A DNA stretch of 64,000 bases. It comes from Desulfallas thermosapovorans DSM 6562. Its GTDB lineage: Bacteria; Bacillota; Desulfotomaculia; Desulfotomaculales; Desulfallaceae. This document shows, one piece after another, positions 17,398-25,579 of this stretch. Positions within the stretch are counted from its first letter, which is position 1; each line of letters starts with the position of its first letter. The notes under the pieces were generated by a model, which saw only the letters and a list, made by a program, of their open reading frames with translations, was not told the origin of the DNA and ran no database searches. Position numbers and translations under genes: made by a program. The stretch spans positions 218,174 through 282,173 of the forward strand of contig NZ_VNHM01000002.1 in the NCBI RefSeq assembly GCF_008124625.1. Direction: 5' to 3'.

Positions 17398-18339
17398 ATG
17401 GGTTTTTTTAGTAAGTTAAAGGAGAGCCTGAGCAAAACTAGAAAGAATTTTGTAGAAAAAATAGATTCCATAGTCACCGGCCGTAAAATTATTGATGAAG
17501 AACTTTATGAAGAGCTGGAAGAGGCACTGATCCAGGCTGACGTGGGCATTGACGCCGCACTGGAACTGGTGGAAAATCTACGTGGTGAAGTGAAAAAACG
17601 CCGGATCGGTGACCCGGAAGAATTAAAGGCTGTACTTAAGGAATTGATCCAGGAAATTTTGGGCGAAGAAACGGCTGCCATAAATATAAATAGCGAACAG
17701 CCTGCGGTAATTATGGTGGTGGGGGTCAATGGTGTGGGCAAGACTACCACCATTGGCAAACTTGCCCGCTATTACAAGGAACAAGGTAAAAGTGTGCTAT
17801 TAAGCGCTGCGGACACTTTCCGGGCGGCGGCCATTGACCAGTTGGAGATATGGGGCAACCGGGTGGGAGTGGCGGTGATCAAACACTCCGAGGGTTCCGA
17901 TCCCGCCGCTGTAGCCTTTGATTCACTCCAGGCCGCCCGGGCCAGAAAAATTGATGTGCTTATCGTGGATACTGCAGGCCGGCTGCACACCAAAAGCAAC
18001 TTAATGGAGGAATTGAAAAAGGTGCACCGGGTGCTGGGACGGGAAATGCCCGGCGCTCCTCACGAGGTACTGCTGGTGCTGGATGCCACCACAGGGCAAA
18101 ATGCCATCAGCCAGGCTCGTCTTTTTAAAGAGGCGGTGGGGGTGACCGGGGTGGCCCTGACCAAATTGGACGGTACCGCCAAGGGCGGGGTGGTAATTGC
18201 CATTAAACAGGGTTTGGATATACCCATCAAGATGATTGGTGTGGGCGAGGGTATAGATGATTTGCGTCCCTTTAACGCCCGGGAATTTGCCGACGCTTTG
18301 TTTGAAACGGGAAATCAGGCGGCGGAGCGGGTGAGCTGA
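17398..18339 (+). CDS. ftsY: Signal recognition particle receptor FtsY
   Basis: FtsY is the membrane-associated SRP receptor GTPase for cotranslational insertion. The N-terminal part is short ([22 protein letters not shown]), without the long acidic A domain of enterobacteria. The helical N domain is followed by the G domain: [15 protein letters not shown] near 110, [11 protein letters not shown] near 141, [16 protein letters not shown] near 192, and [12 protein letters not shown] near 256. ATG 17398 follows GGGGGGT; upstream residues in the open frame are unconserved. 313 residues is typical for Firmicutes. Confidence 0.97.
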   Translation: MGFFSKLKESLSKTRKNFVEKIDSIVTGRKIIDEELYEELEEALIQADVGIDAALELVENLRGEVKKRRIGDPEELKAVLKELIQEILGEETAAININSEQPAVIMVVGVNGVGKTTTIGKLARYYKEQGKSVLLSAADTFRAAAIDQLEIWGNRVGVAVIKHSEGSDPAAVAFDSLQAARARKIDVLIVDTAGRLHTKSNLMEELKKVHRVLGREMPGAPHEVLLVLDATTGQNAISQARLFKEAVGVTGVALTKLDGTAKGGVVIAIKQGLDIPIKMIGVGEGIDDLRPFNAREFADALFETGNQAAERVS

Positions 18340-18420
18340 TTTAAAGATGCAAACGGGATATTCCACGTAAATTTGGGGGGAGTGGAATATCAGGTTGGGA
18401 GTATAGTGTTTTTTTAAGTA

Positions 18421-18463
18421 AAAAGGGCTCAAGACCTGGTTTTTAGATCTTGAACCCTTTTCC
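18421..18463 (+). terminator. Bidirectional terminator after ftsY
   Basis: AAAAGGG-CTCAAGA / TCTTGAA-CCCTTTT stem with a short T-rich loop. It lies between ftsY and the convergent kinase gene, so it can serve both. Confidence 0.8.
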
Positions 18464-18505
18464 TTTGACTAAAACTAAAGACAATATGATAAGAAAATGA
18501 TTAAA

Positions 18506-19552
18506 TTAACTTGTCGGTAGGAGTACCGTCACTGTAGTGTCATTACCCGGTTTGCTTTGTATATCAAGATGACCCCCGTGATTATCGATAACTTTTTTAA
18601 TTATGAACATTCCGAGTCCAGTGCCCTTTTCCTTGGTGGTGAAAAAGGGGTCGAAAATGCTAGCTATGGTTTGCTCATCCATACCTACCCCTGTATCTTT
18701 GATCACAACTTTTACATAGTCTTCATGCTTGCTTTGCGAAGTATGTAAAAAGATTTTGCCGCCATTGGGAAGGGCTTCAAGGGCGTTTTTCAGGATGTTC
18801 AGGAACACTTGCTTTAGCTGGTCACTATCCCCGGAAATAGCCGGCAAATCATTTGTTATATCCAGGTTGATTTCCAGGTTGCGGCGGAATATTTCGCTTT
18901 CCATCAACATGACCACGTCGTTGATAATTTTTGATATACAACACGGGATACGTTTGGAATAACCGGGCTTGGACAGTTGTAAAAACTCGGTAAGCAGGTT
19001 GTTGACCCGGTTCAACTCAGCAAGTGATAAAGAAATATATTTTTCTTTTGAGGTTCCTTTTAAATGATTTTGCAGCAATTGCATAAAACCACTAATTATC
19101 GTAAGAGGATTGCGAATTTCGTGCACCATTCCAGCCGCCATTTGTCCCAAGATAGCAAGCTTTTCAGCTTTGATAACTGCGTTCTCCAATTCCTGCTGTC
19201 TACCAACAGGGATAAATACAGCCATGGCTCCTGCGGTGGCACCGTTTTTTTCCTTAACCAAGTAAGTATTTACTGTGCATTCAAAGGGACCTGTTACGGG
19301 CAGTACAGTTTCGGGGTTAAGTCCTTGAAATTCAATGCCGGTATGGATTGTTTGCAATAACTTATTGATGCCGTGCCCCTGGTGCTTGGAAACAGTATGC
19401 AGTGACCTGCCCAGAACATCGTTTTTTAACCCGGTCATTCTGGACAGTACCTGGTTCATTACACAGATGCGGCCCTCCCGGTTAATCATCAGTATCCCTG
19501 CGGGTAAATGATTCACAGCTAAATCTAGCCAACCCTCCGCCAATGCTACCAT
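18506..19552 (-). CDS. PAS-domain sensor histidine kinase, sporulation-kinase type
   Basis: A cytosolic kinase of about 348 residues. Residues 5-115 form a PAS domain (LPAGILMINREGRICVMNQVLSRMTG); GQMAAGMVHEIRNPLTIISGF near 143-163 is the HisKA box with the phosphorylated His; the ATPase domain has NILKNALEALPNGGK (N box), DTGVGMDE (G1) and GTGLGMFIIKKVI (G2). No transmembrane helix is seen. No response regulator is adjacent, so it is an orphan like the KinA-E/Spo0A kinases of Firmicutes; a Spo0A-phosphorelay role is an inference. ATG 19552 is preceded by GGAGG at an 11-nt spacing; GTG 19570 would overlap the SD. Confidence 0.85.
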   Translation of the reverse strand: MVALAEGWLDLAVNHLPAGILMINREGRICVMNQVLSRMTGLKNDVLGRSLHTVSKHQGHGINKLLQTIHTGIEFQGLNPETVLPVTGPFECTVNTYLVKEKNGATAGAMAVFIPVGRQQELENAVIKAEKLAILGQMAAGMVHEIRNPLTIISGFMQLLQNHLKGTSKEKYISLSLAELNRVNNLLTEFLQLSKPGYSKRIPCCISKIINDVVMLMESEIFRRNLEINLDITNDLPAISGDSDQLKQVFLNILKNALEALPNGGKIFLHTSQSKHEDYVKVVIKDTGVGMDEQTIASIFDPFFTTKEKGTGLGMFIIKKVIDNHGGHLDIQSKPGNDTTVTVLLPTS

Positions 19553-19633
19553 ATTAATTAAAACCTCCACTTAACAGATAGCCCCATTCCCATCAAGCCG
19601 CTGTACATAGGTGGCTTGAGGGACCCTGGGAAT

Positions 19634-19897
19634 TTAATCCTTAAAGTAATCGGAAATTAGATTACCGTTGCGTAGACGGTAAATGGACAACTCCTTTGTT
19701 CCGCTTATTTCCAAAATACCAATGGCAGTTAGGCAATTAAGGGCCGATTCCACCTGGTGACGGGGACGATGCAAACGGAGAGCCAAACCATCTACAGTGT
19801 CCCGTGTATGCGGGTTGGCTTGAAAAAAGGCTAATAACTCTATCCTGATTACGCTCTGGAGAATTGGGTCCGTTTCATTGTTTAATCCTTTGGGCAC
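19634..19897 (-). CDS. Small winged-helix DNA-binding protein
   Basis: 87 residues with a probable winged helix: IELLAFFQANPHTRDTVDGLALRL, then HQVESALNCLTAIGILEISG, and a short wing ending IYRLR. This is the layout of a compact transcription regulator; I do not recognise a named family. GTG 19897 is preceded by AGGAGG about 8 nt upstream and overlaps the end of the V4R reading frame by 23 nt, so it is translationally coupled rather than a frameshift product. In intact loci a HTH of this kind often accompanies KaiC-like/V4R sensors, so it may be the surviving output of a decayed signalling unit. Confidence 0.65.
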   Translation of the reverse strand: MPKGLNNETDPILQSVIRIELLAFFQANPHTRDTVDGLALRLHRPRHQVESALNCLTAIGILEISGTKELSIYRLRNGNLISDYFKD

Positions 19898-20437
19898 GGG
19901 TCTTCCTCCTCAGTGATAATTTCTTAGGAAGAGGCAAGGTGAGGAATTCGCAGTAACCCGCCCCGGTAGACTGGCAGACCATCTCTTCGCAAATAATCTC
20001 TTTTTCAAAGATTACACTTAGATAGGCGGCAAAGAATCCCCGCAGCAGGTCACAAATTACCTGCGGGCTACGATATAATTGTCCATACTCATGCGTAACG
20101 GCCACTTGAAAGGAGTCATAGCACCGGATCTTGGCTCTGTTGCGGGTTAAGCTGACAGAAACCATTTCCAATCTTCCCAATCCATAGTTCTTTATTTCTT
20201 CCTGAAGTAGCTCTAATGGTCGGCAAGGGCGAATTTTTCCGTACTACCCTCTTCTTCATAAGCGTCAATAAAAATCAGTCTACCTGTCTCTTCATATGCA
20301 GGGGTACCGACATCGAAGCTTAACAGGTGCTCACGCATTGCACCGGGTACCCCTTCGATCAAAACTGAATTGCCAGGAACAATTCCTCCGTATAATAGCT
20401 TATCAAAACCCTTTATCCCGGTAGGTATTTTGGTCAA
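19875..20437 (-). pseudogene. Decayed KaiC-like ATPase / V4R-domain protein
   Basis: The minus strand first encodes TKIPTGIKGFDKLLYGGIVPGNSVLIEGVPGA in two steps, the start of a KaiC/RadA-like ATPase, from TTG 20437 behind AAAGGGGG. The Walker A then fails: GVPGAMREHL replaces GxPGxGKT. About 30 residues later comes RLIFIDAYEEEG, resembling a Walker B region, so most of the ATPase core is missing. A TAG at 20213-20215 ends this frame. In another frame, ELLQEEIKNYGLGRLEMVSVS leads straight into a V4R-like domain (FFAAYLSVIFEKEIICEEMVCQSTGAGYCEFLT) ending at 19875. An internal deletion plus a frameshift near 20215 is the simplest reading. The V4R part could still be translated from TTG 20180. 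Confidence 0.65.
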
Positions 20438-20462
20438 ATAGAATTGCCCCCTTTCCAATATT

Positions 20463-20485
20463 AATTTAGAACAATACTCTAAATT
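20463..20485 (-). promoter_or_regulatory. Palindrome upstream of the KaiC/V4R remnant
   Basis: AATTTAGA, 7-nt spacer, TCTAAATT: perfect 8-bp arms about 25 nt before the remnant's start. It may be the operator of the decayed unit, possibly for the linked winged-helix protein; this is inference. Confidence 0.4.
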
Positions 20486-20645
20486 CTACATTACCTAAAA
20501 TATTCCTTTGCGAATGGGATAAATTTCTATGTTTATAAACACCAATAGGTTTTGGAGGAAGGAGAAAAAAACTATTTATTTTTTGTCAGATCAATAGTAC
20601 AATTAAATTAAAATAAGGCATGGAGCCTTGGGGAAAAATGTACAA

Positions 20646-20657
20646 TTGACCGGTCAA
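20646..20657 (+). promoter_or_regulatory. Palindrome TTGACCGGTCAA before lipoprotein gene
   Basis: A perfect 12-bp palindrome inside a CAATTG...CAATTG frame, about 85 nt before the lipoprotein ATG. It may be an operator in the control region of the metal-transport operon. No cobalamin-riboswitch B12 box was seen in the surrounding 284-nt gap. Confidence 0.35.
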
Positions 20658-20688
20658 AGCAATTGAAAAACTTACAAAAACGATCATG

Positions 20689-20729
20689 AAGATCTGGCCT
20701 GATAAAAGGGCTTGATCTTTTTTGTTTTT
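20689..20729 (+). terminator. Terminator-like hairpin directly before the lipoprotein gene (possible attenuator)
   Basis: AAGATC-T-GGCC pairs with GGGC-TT-GATCTT and is followed by TTTTTTGTTTTT. It ends only about 3 nt before the AGGAGG SD of the lipoprotein gene, so if it works it would control read-through into the operon rather than end an upstream gene (the upstream gene is on the other strand). Confidence 0.5.
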
Positions 20730-20742
20730 CAGGAGGGATAAA

Positions 20743-21588
20743 ATGAAAAAAACCGTTAATTTAGCTGCCGGTATTGTGTTGCTCTTATTTTTACTGGCCA
20801 TTTCCGGCTGTAATTCCGGCGCCAGTGATGAAACGGGCCAACAGGCGCAGCAGAGTGCACAGAAAACGGGAACATTGCAGTTTATAGCCAATGGGGAAGA
20901 TTTTGTACGTCAAGGTTTTGTATCCAAGGACGGGTGGGCTATTACTTTTGACCATGTGTATGTAAACCTCTCCGATATCACCGCCTATCAAGCCGATCCC
21001 CCCTATGACGCCCACGCCGGCGGTGCGGTACAAGCCCAAAACAAAGCCGCACTGGCGGGTACTTATACTGTGGACCTGGCCCTGGGGGATGAAAACGCGG
21101 ACCCCATTCTGGTGGGAGAGGTAACGGATGCTGTGTCAGGTCACTATAACGCCATATCGTGGAAAATGATCCGGGCAACGGAAGGTCCCGCCGAGGGTTA
21201 TAGTATGATGATCAAGGGTATGGCGGAAAAAGACGGGCAAACTGTTGATTTTACAATCAAAGATGAACAAGAGTATCTATACACGGGCGGCGACTATGTG
21301 GGAGATGAACGCAAAGGCGTGCTGCAAGAGGGCGGTACTGCGAATGTGGAGATGACCTTTCACTTTGATCACATTTTCGGTGATGCCGAAACTCCGCTGG
21401 AGGACGAGCTTAATACAGGTGCACCGGGCTTTAAACCCTTTGCCTCCATCGCGAAAAACGGCCGGGTTGATGTAGATATGGCTACCCTGGAAAGCATGAT
21501 TACACAAGAGGATTATCAAAAATTGCAGGCCATGTTGCCTACGCTGGGCCATGTGGGAGAAGGGCACTGTAATGTGGAAAAGCTTTAA
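20743..21588 (+). CDS. Exported lipoprotein linked to cobalt/nickel importer
   Basis: A 281-residue protein with a signal peptide ending in the lipobox AISGC (Cys near residue 22), so it should be anchored to the outer face of the membrane. The mature part contains DGWAITFDHVYVNLSDI near 60, a GTYTVDLALGD stretch, and FHFDHIFGD near 205, suggesting a beta-rich domain; the C terminus has GHVGEGHC. It resembles MbnP-like beta-sandwich proteins only loosely. Its His and acidic motifs and its position just before an ECF-type cobalt/nickel transporter suggest metal capture, but no function is established. ATG 20743 follows AGGAGGG; the upstream ATG/TTG frame has no SD. Confidence 0.7.
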   Translation: MKKTVNLAAGIVLLLFLLAISGCNSGASDETGQQAQQSAQKTGTLQFIANGEDFVRQGFVSKDGWAITFDHVYVNLSDITAYQADPPYDAHAGGAVQAQNKAALAGTYTVDLALGDENADPILVGEVTDAVSGHYNAISWKMIRATEGPAEGYSMMIKGMAEKDGQTVDFTIKDEQEYLYTGGDYVGDERKGVLQEGGTANVEMTFHFDHIFGDAETPLEDELNTGAPGFKPFASIAKNGRVDVDMATLESMITQEDYQKLQAMLPTLGHVGEGHCNVEKL

Positions 21589-21596
21589 ATAAATGA

Positions 21597-21636
21597 CGGT
21601 ACCTATTCCCTTTGTAATTATTGGGAATAGGTACCG
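21597..21636 (+). repeat. Perfect 14-bp inverted repeat between lipoprotein and NikL-like genes
   Basis: CGGTACCTATTCCC / GGGAATAGGTACCG with a 12-nt loop, 9 nt after the lipoprotein stop. There is no T-run, so it may be an mRNA-stability or processing hairpin, or a weak terminator separating the lipoprotein from the transporter genes. Confidence 0.7.
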
Positions 21637-21737
21637 GCACTACATATAAGCTGTTATGACCTGTGCCGGTCTTCAAACCGGGGGCTGTAGAATGTTGCTG
21701 CCGGTATCCTGTAATTGTATAACGAGGAGTTAAAATT

Positions 21738-22175
21738 ATGAAAAAAATATTCATTATCTTCATAACAGTATTATTAATGTTATGGCCCGTGGCGGCCTTT
21801 GCCCATGGGGTTGATATTAATTACCAAACTAAAACCGCAGTTGAGATTGTGGCTAAATTCGATACCGGCCAACCGGTAAGTGGGGCGCAGGTTATCGTGT
21901 ATGCCCCGGATAACCCTACCGAGCCCTGGGTAACTGGTAAGGCGGATGAAAACGGTCGTTATATATTCACCCCCGATCCATCAAAACCCGGCACATGGGA
22001 TGTACAGGTGCGCCTGGCCGGGCATGGCGGGGTGGTACATGTTCCTGTCGGCGGTGACAACACCGCGGCTTCCGGGAGTACAGGCTACGGCACCATACAA
22101 ATAGTGGTGATGAGCGCCTGTGTAATCTGGGGGTTCATTGGAACCGCGTTATACTTCGGGAGGAGGAAAAGCTAA
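21738..22175 (+). CDS. NikL/DUF4198-like exported accessory protein of the metal importer
   Basis: 145 residues: signal peptide to AFA, then a predicted mature N terminus HGVDINYQTK, a Ig-like/carboxypeptidase-regulatory fold (GQPVSGAQVIVYAPDN, TGKADENGRYIFTPDPSKPGTWDVQVRLAGHGG) and a C-terminal transmembrane helix (IQIVVMSACVIWGFIGTALYF) with RRKS inside. This matches NikL-type accessory proteins of ECF nickel/cobalt importers. An N-terminal His on the mature protein would be a natural Co2+/Ni2+ ligand, as in CbiM/NikM. Its stop overlaps the CbiM start (TAATG), indicating coupling. The gene takes the place of cbiN, which is absent. Confidence 0.75.
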   Translation: MKKIFIIFITVLLMLWPVAAFAHGVDINYQTKTAVEIVAKFDTGQPVSGAQVIVYAPDNPTEPWVTGKADENGRYIFTPDPSKPGTWDVQVRLAGHGGVVHVPVGGDNTAASGSTGYGTIQIVVMSACVIWGFIGTALYFGRRKS

Positions 22176-22813
22176 TGCATATACCCGATGGCATTTTGCC
22201 CGCCACTGTATGCCTGGGCGGGTATGCCACTGCCGGGGCGGCTACCTGGTATGCGCTGCGGAAAATTAACCACCAGGGTAACCCCCGTGAAGGCATTCCC
22301 AGAGCTTCTTTATTAACAGCAGCCTTTTTGGTAGCCTCATGGATTCATATACCAATACCCCCGGCCAGTGTCCACCTGGTGCTTAACGGTCTTTTGGGTG
22401 CAGTGCTGGGCTACTTTGCCATGCCGGCTATATTGATCGGGCTTTTCTTTCAAGCTGTGCTATTCCAGCACGGCGGTCTCACCACGCTGGGTGTAAACGC
22501 TACGGTGATGGGGGTGACTGCCTTGCTGGCCCACCAAATCTTTCAACTGCGCAAGGTTTTGGGTGCCAGCAGCCGGACAGCTCTGGCGGTATGCGGTTTT
22601 TTGGCCGGAGCCGGAGGTATTGCCCTGGCGGCAGCGGCTGTTTTCACGATACTTTTCAGTACTATACCTGCCCACCTGGATGTGCAGACGGAGCGGGCCG
22701 GTATTTACGCCTTAACCCTGGCGCATGTTCCGCTGGCAGTTATTGAAGGAATTTTCACGGCCATGCTGGTTTTATTCTTACAAAAAGTAAAACCCGAGGT
22801 TCTGGAGGACTGA
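22175..22813 (+). CDS. cbiM: CbiM/NikM substrate-binding component of ECF cobalt/nickel importer
   Basis: The S component of a cobalt/nickel ECF transporter. It begins MHIPDGILP, the conserved metal-binding N terminus with His at position 2; residues WIHIPIPPASVHLVLNGLLGAVLG near 58-80 carry the second metal-binding His, and GGLTTLGVNATVMG near 105-118 is conserved. About six hydrophobic segments in 212 residues. Specificity (Co or Ni) cannot be read from the sequence. Next to NikL-like, CbiQ and CbiO genes in one operon. Confidence 0.93.
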   Translation: MHIPDGILPATVCLGGYATAGAATWYALRKINHQGNPREGIPRASLLTAAFLVASWIHIPIPPASVHLVLNGLLGAVLGYFAMPAILIGLFFQAVLFQHGGLTTLGVNATVMGVTALLAHQIFQLRKVLGASSRTALAVCGFLAGAGGIALAAAAVFTILFSTIPAHLDVQTERAGIYALTLAHVPLAVIEGIFTAMLVLFLQKVKPEVLED

Positions 22814-22818
22814 TAGAT

Positions 22819-23592
22819 ATGAATTTACAGCTTGACCGGTATGCTGATTTGAACACACCCGTACACCGCTGGGACCCGCGGTGCAAAATTATCGCCCTGA
22901 TGGCCCTTATTTTTTCCTTTTCTTTTATCCAGGATTTGCGCTTGATTCCCGTAATGTTCGCCACCAGTGCTGTTTTATATGCCATGGCCGGGCTGCCTTT
23001 ATCATTTTTATTGACCAGGATGCGTGTGCCGGGCTTTTTCCTGTTCATGATGGGCTTTATACTCCCTTTTTTTTCGGGCGAAACCGTACTCTGGCACCTG
23101 GGGCCCCTGGCCATCAGACAGGAAGGATGCCTGGATTTTGTATTAATAGCCAGCAAATTTATGTGCATATTAACGGTCAGTTTTGTTATCTTTGGTACTA
23201 CACCTTTTATAACCACCGTTAAGGCCATGCGATCACTGGGGCTACCCTATATACTGGCGGATATGACTCTTTTTGCCTACCGCTATCTGTTTGAAATCGG
23301 CGAAAACTTAAAAACCATGCAAACATCGATGAGGCTGCGGGGTTTTCGCAGCGGCCCGCGCAAAATGGCTACCCTGGCCGCGCTGGCAGGTACAATTTTA
23401 GTGCGCAGCTATGAACAGTCGGACCGGGTGTACAAAGCTATGGTATTGCGCGGTTACGGCCAGCCCGGATCCTTCATGGAAAACTTCCAGCCCAATTATT
23501 CCCGCGGTTATGCCGGCCTGGTAACTGCTATCACGGTGGCTGCAATTTTTGTAGCAGCGCAAATACTACTGCATTCTCAAACGGGGGTATAA
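22819..23592 (+). CDS. cbiQ: CbiQ/NikQ transmembrane (T) component
   Basis: The energy-coupling membrane subunit that links the S component to the ATPase. It starts MNLQLDRYADLNTPVHRWDPRCKIIALM, typical of CbiQ, and has the coupling-helix motif MQTSMRLRGFRSGPR near 173 and a second Ala-Arg-Gly-type motif AMVLRGYGQPG near 205. About five to six membrane segments in 257 residues. The start ATG 22819 follows TGGAGGACTGATAG. Part of the cbiM-Q-O operon. Confidence 0.92.
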   Translation: MNLQLDRYADLNTPVHRWDPRCKIIALMALIFSFSFIQDLRLIPVMFATSAVLYAMAGLPLSFLLTRMRVPGFFLFMMGFILPFFSGETVLWHLGPLAIRQEGCLDFVLIASKFMCILTVSFVIFGTTPFITTVKAMRSLGLPYILADMTLFAYRYLFEIGENLKTMQTSMRLRGFRSGPRKMATLAALAGTILVRSYEQSDRVYKAMVLRGYGQPGSFMENFQPNYSRGYAGLVTAITVAAIFVAAQILLHSQTGV

Positions 23593-23598
23593 TCATTC

Positions 23599-24387
23599 AT
23601 GAATGGCAACACTGAACTCTCTGGTGAACAATCCGCGGTGCCGGTACTTGATATAGCCGACTTATCTTTTTATTACCCGGGACGACCGCCGGTGCTGGAA
23701 AAGATCAACTTGCAAGTGTGGCCGGGGCAGCGGGTAGGTATCATCGGCCCCAACGGGGCCGGTAAAACCACCTTTTTTATGCTAAATTGCGGGGTGATCA
23801 AACCTTCGTCGGGCAGAATTCTTTTATATGATAAGCCCGTGAAAACAGGGGAGTTTCGTCCTGAACTGGGGATGATTTTTCAAAACCAGGACGACCAGTT
23901 GTTTTGCCCCTCGGTGAAGGATGATGTTGCCTTTGGCCCAACCAATATGGGGCTTAGCAAAAGGGAAGTGGAAGCCAGGGTGCAGGAGGCCCTTGCCACC
24001 ATCGGCATTGAGGAACTGGCCGAGCGCCCGCCCCACCAGCTTTCGGGCGGTGAAAAGCGGTTGGTGGCCCTGGCCGGCGTGCTGGCCATGCGCCCCAGGC
24101 TGGTTATTTATGATGAACCCACTTCCAACCTGGACCTGCGTTACCGGCGCAGGTTGATAAACATTCTCAATGCTTCCACCCAGGATGCCATGTTGATAGC
24201 ATCCCACGACCTGGAGTTTATATTGGAGGTGTGCAACCGGGTTATTCTTTTGGATAACGGTTCGGTCATTGCCGACGGTAACCCCTGGGAAATTATGGGC
24301 GACGCTGAGCTGATGCACAATCACGGTTTGGAAAAACCCCACTCCCTGGTGCCGCATGTGGATAAACACCATTCCTGGCAAATTTAG
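23599..24387 (+). CDS. cbiO: CbiO/NikO ATP-binding component
   Basis: The ATPase of the ECF importer. Walker A GPNGAGKTT near residue 50, Q-loop FQNQDDQLFCPSVKDDVAFGP near 95, signature LSGGEKRLVALAGVLAM near 150, Walker B LVIYDEPTSNLD near 170, and switch His in ASHDLEFI near 203. The residues around the Q-loop (QNQDDQLF) are characteristic of ECF ATPases. Length 262. A terminator follows 40 nt after the stop, ending the operon. Confidence 0.94.
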   Translation: MNGNTELSGEQSAVPVLDIADLSFYYPGRPPVLEKINLQVWPGQRVGIIGPNGAGKTTFFMLNCGVIKPSSGRILLYDKPVKTGEFRPELGMIFQNQDDQLFCPSVKDDVAFGPTNMGLSKREVEARVQEALATIGIEELAERPPHQLSGGEKRLVALAGVLAMRPRLVIYDEPTSNLDLRYRRRLINILNASTQDAMLIASHDLEFILEVCNRVILLDNGSVIADGNPWEIMGDAELMHNHGLEKPHSLVPHVDKHHSWQI

Positions 24388-24427
24388 CGGGTTCCGTTTT
24401 TTAAGTTCAAATTTTCAGTCCAAAATT

Positions 24428-24468
24428 AGCAGGCCAATTTACATCATGACTGGGTCTGCTTTTTTTTG
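24428..24468 (+). terminator. Terminator of the metal-import operon
   Basis: AGCAG...CTGCT outer stem with GG/CC pairs inside and a T8 run. The remaining gap to 24739 holds only A/T-rich sequence and a weak CCTGG/CCAGG hairpin; no SAM riboswitch was found. Confidence 0.7.
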
Positions 24469-24739
24469 CAATATGATATAACTATTGTTTTGTAACAGTC
24501 CACAACTTGAAATACCCTCTAAATGTCTATGACATGGGCATTTATCAATGGGGGTTGCTTAAATGACTTACTTGTTTTAAAGTCGAGTTTTTATTATTTT
24601 TCCCTGGTGTGTAGAATACAGTCCATACCAGGTCAATACATAATTTATGTTGGAAAAGGATTGCATGGAAAAATCGCGAATACTAGGTAAAGTTACACGT
24701 CATGCTAATAACATGAAGAATAGCAACGGAGGTTTTAAA

Positions 24740-25525
24740 ATGAGCGTACCTATTGCCATTATCGGAGGTACCGGGGTTTACGACCCCAATATACTAACGG
24801 ATATCACCGAAGAAAAGGTGGACACACCCTATGGAAGTATCAGGGTGAAAGTGGGCAGTTACCAGGGTAAACGGGTGGCCTTTATGGCCCGGCACGGTGA
24901 AGATCATTCCGTGGCGCCGCACCGTATCAACTACCGGGCCAACATCTACGGGCTAAGCATGCTGGGTGTTAAAAACATTTTTGCCACCGCCGCCGTGGGT
25001 TCATTGAATCCTGATATGAAACCCAAAGATTTTGTCTTTATAGACCAGTTTTTGGATTTTACCAAATCCAGGCCCCAAACCTTTGTGGAGCAAGGGGTGA
25101 TACACCTGGATATGACTGATCCCTATTGCCCGCGGCTGCGCCGGGTGCTTCAGGAAGCAGCCCAAAAGCACGGGTTACCCCACCATACCAGGGGCACCTA
25201 CGTGTGTATGGAAGGACCGCGGTTTGAAACACCGGCGGAAATACGCATGCTTAGCCGGTTGGGGGGCGACGTGGTGGGCATGACCAGCGTGCCCGAAGTG
25301 GTACTAGCCCGGGAAGCTGAAATGTGTTACGCCACCATTGTTATGGTGACCAATTTTGCTGCGGGTATTTCGCCGGACCGGCTGTCCCACCAGGAAGTGG
25401 TTGATGTTATGAACGAAAATGTGCTTAACTTGAGAGCTTTAGTAATGGAAGCCATTGCCGGTGTTGACGAGGGCGCGGATTGCCCGTGCCAGCATTTGCC
25501 CCAGGATCCGTCTGCTGTAAAGTAG
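24740..25525 (+). CDS. mtnP: 5'-methylthioadenosine/methylthioinosine phosphorylase family protein
   Basis: A 261-residue nucleoside phosphorylase of the MTAP/PNP class: IAIIGGTGVYDP near 6, MARHGEDHSVAPHRINYRAN near 52, TAAVGSLNPDMKP near 88, EGPRFETPAEIRML near 157 and MTSVPEVVLAREAEMCYA near 175. Where MTAPs that take adenosine have a TDYD motif, this protein has TNFAAGIS, with Asn at the base-binding position as in 6-oxopurine phosphorylases. It may therefore prefer methylthioinosine or deoxyinosine over MTA; the deaminase gene downstream fits this. ATG 24740 follows ACGGAGG; the frame before it is unconserved. Confidence 0.9.
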   Translation: MSVPIAIIGGTGVYDPNILTDITEEKVDTPYGSIRVKVGSYQGKRVAFMARHGEDHSVAPHRINYRANIYGLSMLGVKNIFATAAVGSLNPDMKPKDFVFIDQFLDFTKSRPQTFVEQGVIHLDMTDPYCPRLRRVLQEAAQKHGLPHHTRGTYVCMEGPRFETPAEIRMLSRLGGDVVGMTSVPEVVLAREAEMCYATIVMVTNFAAGISPDRLSHQEVVDVMNENVLNLRALVMEAIAGVDEGADCPCQHLPQDPSAVK

Positions 25526-25579
25526 CCGCAGGCAAAAGGTGTAAGGTAAACTAAACGTTTGAAAGGATCGTGTTGGCAT

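Noticed and set aside
20486..20742. Cobalamin riboswitch before the metal-import operon
   Set aside because: No B12 box or matching multi-helix layout; only the palindrome and terminator-like hairpin were supported.
24469..24739. Possible SAM riboswitch before mtnP
   Set aside because: The conserved kink-turn and core sequences of SAM-I, SAM-II or SAH switches could not be found; only a weak CCTGG/CCAGG stem is present.
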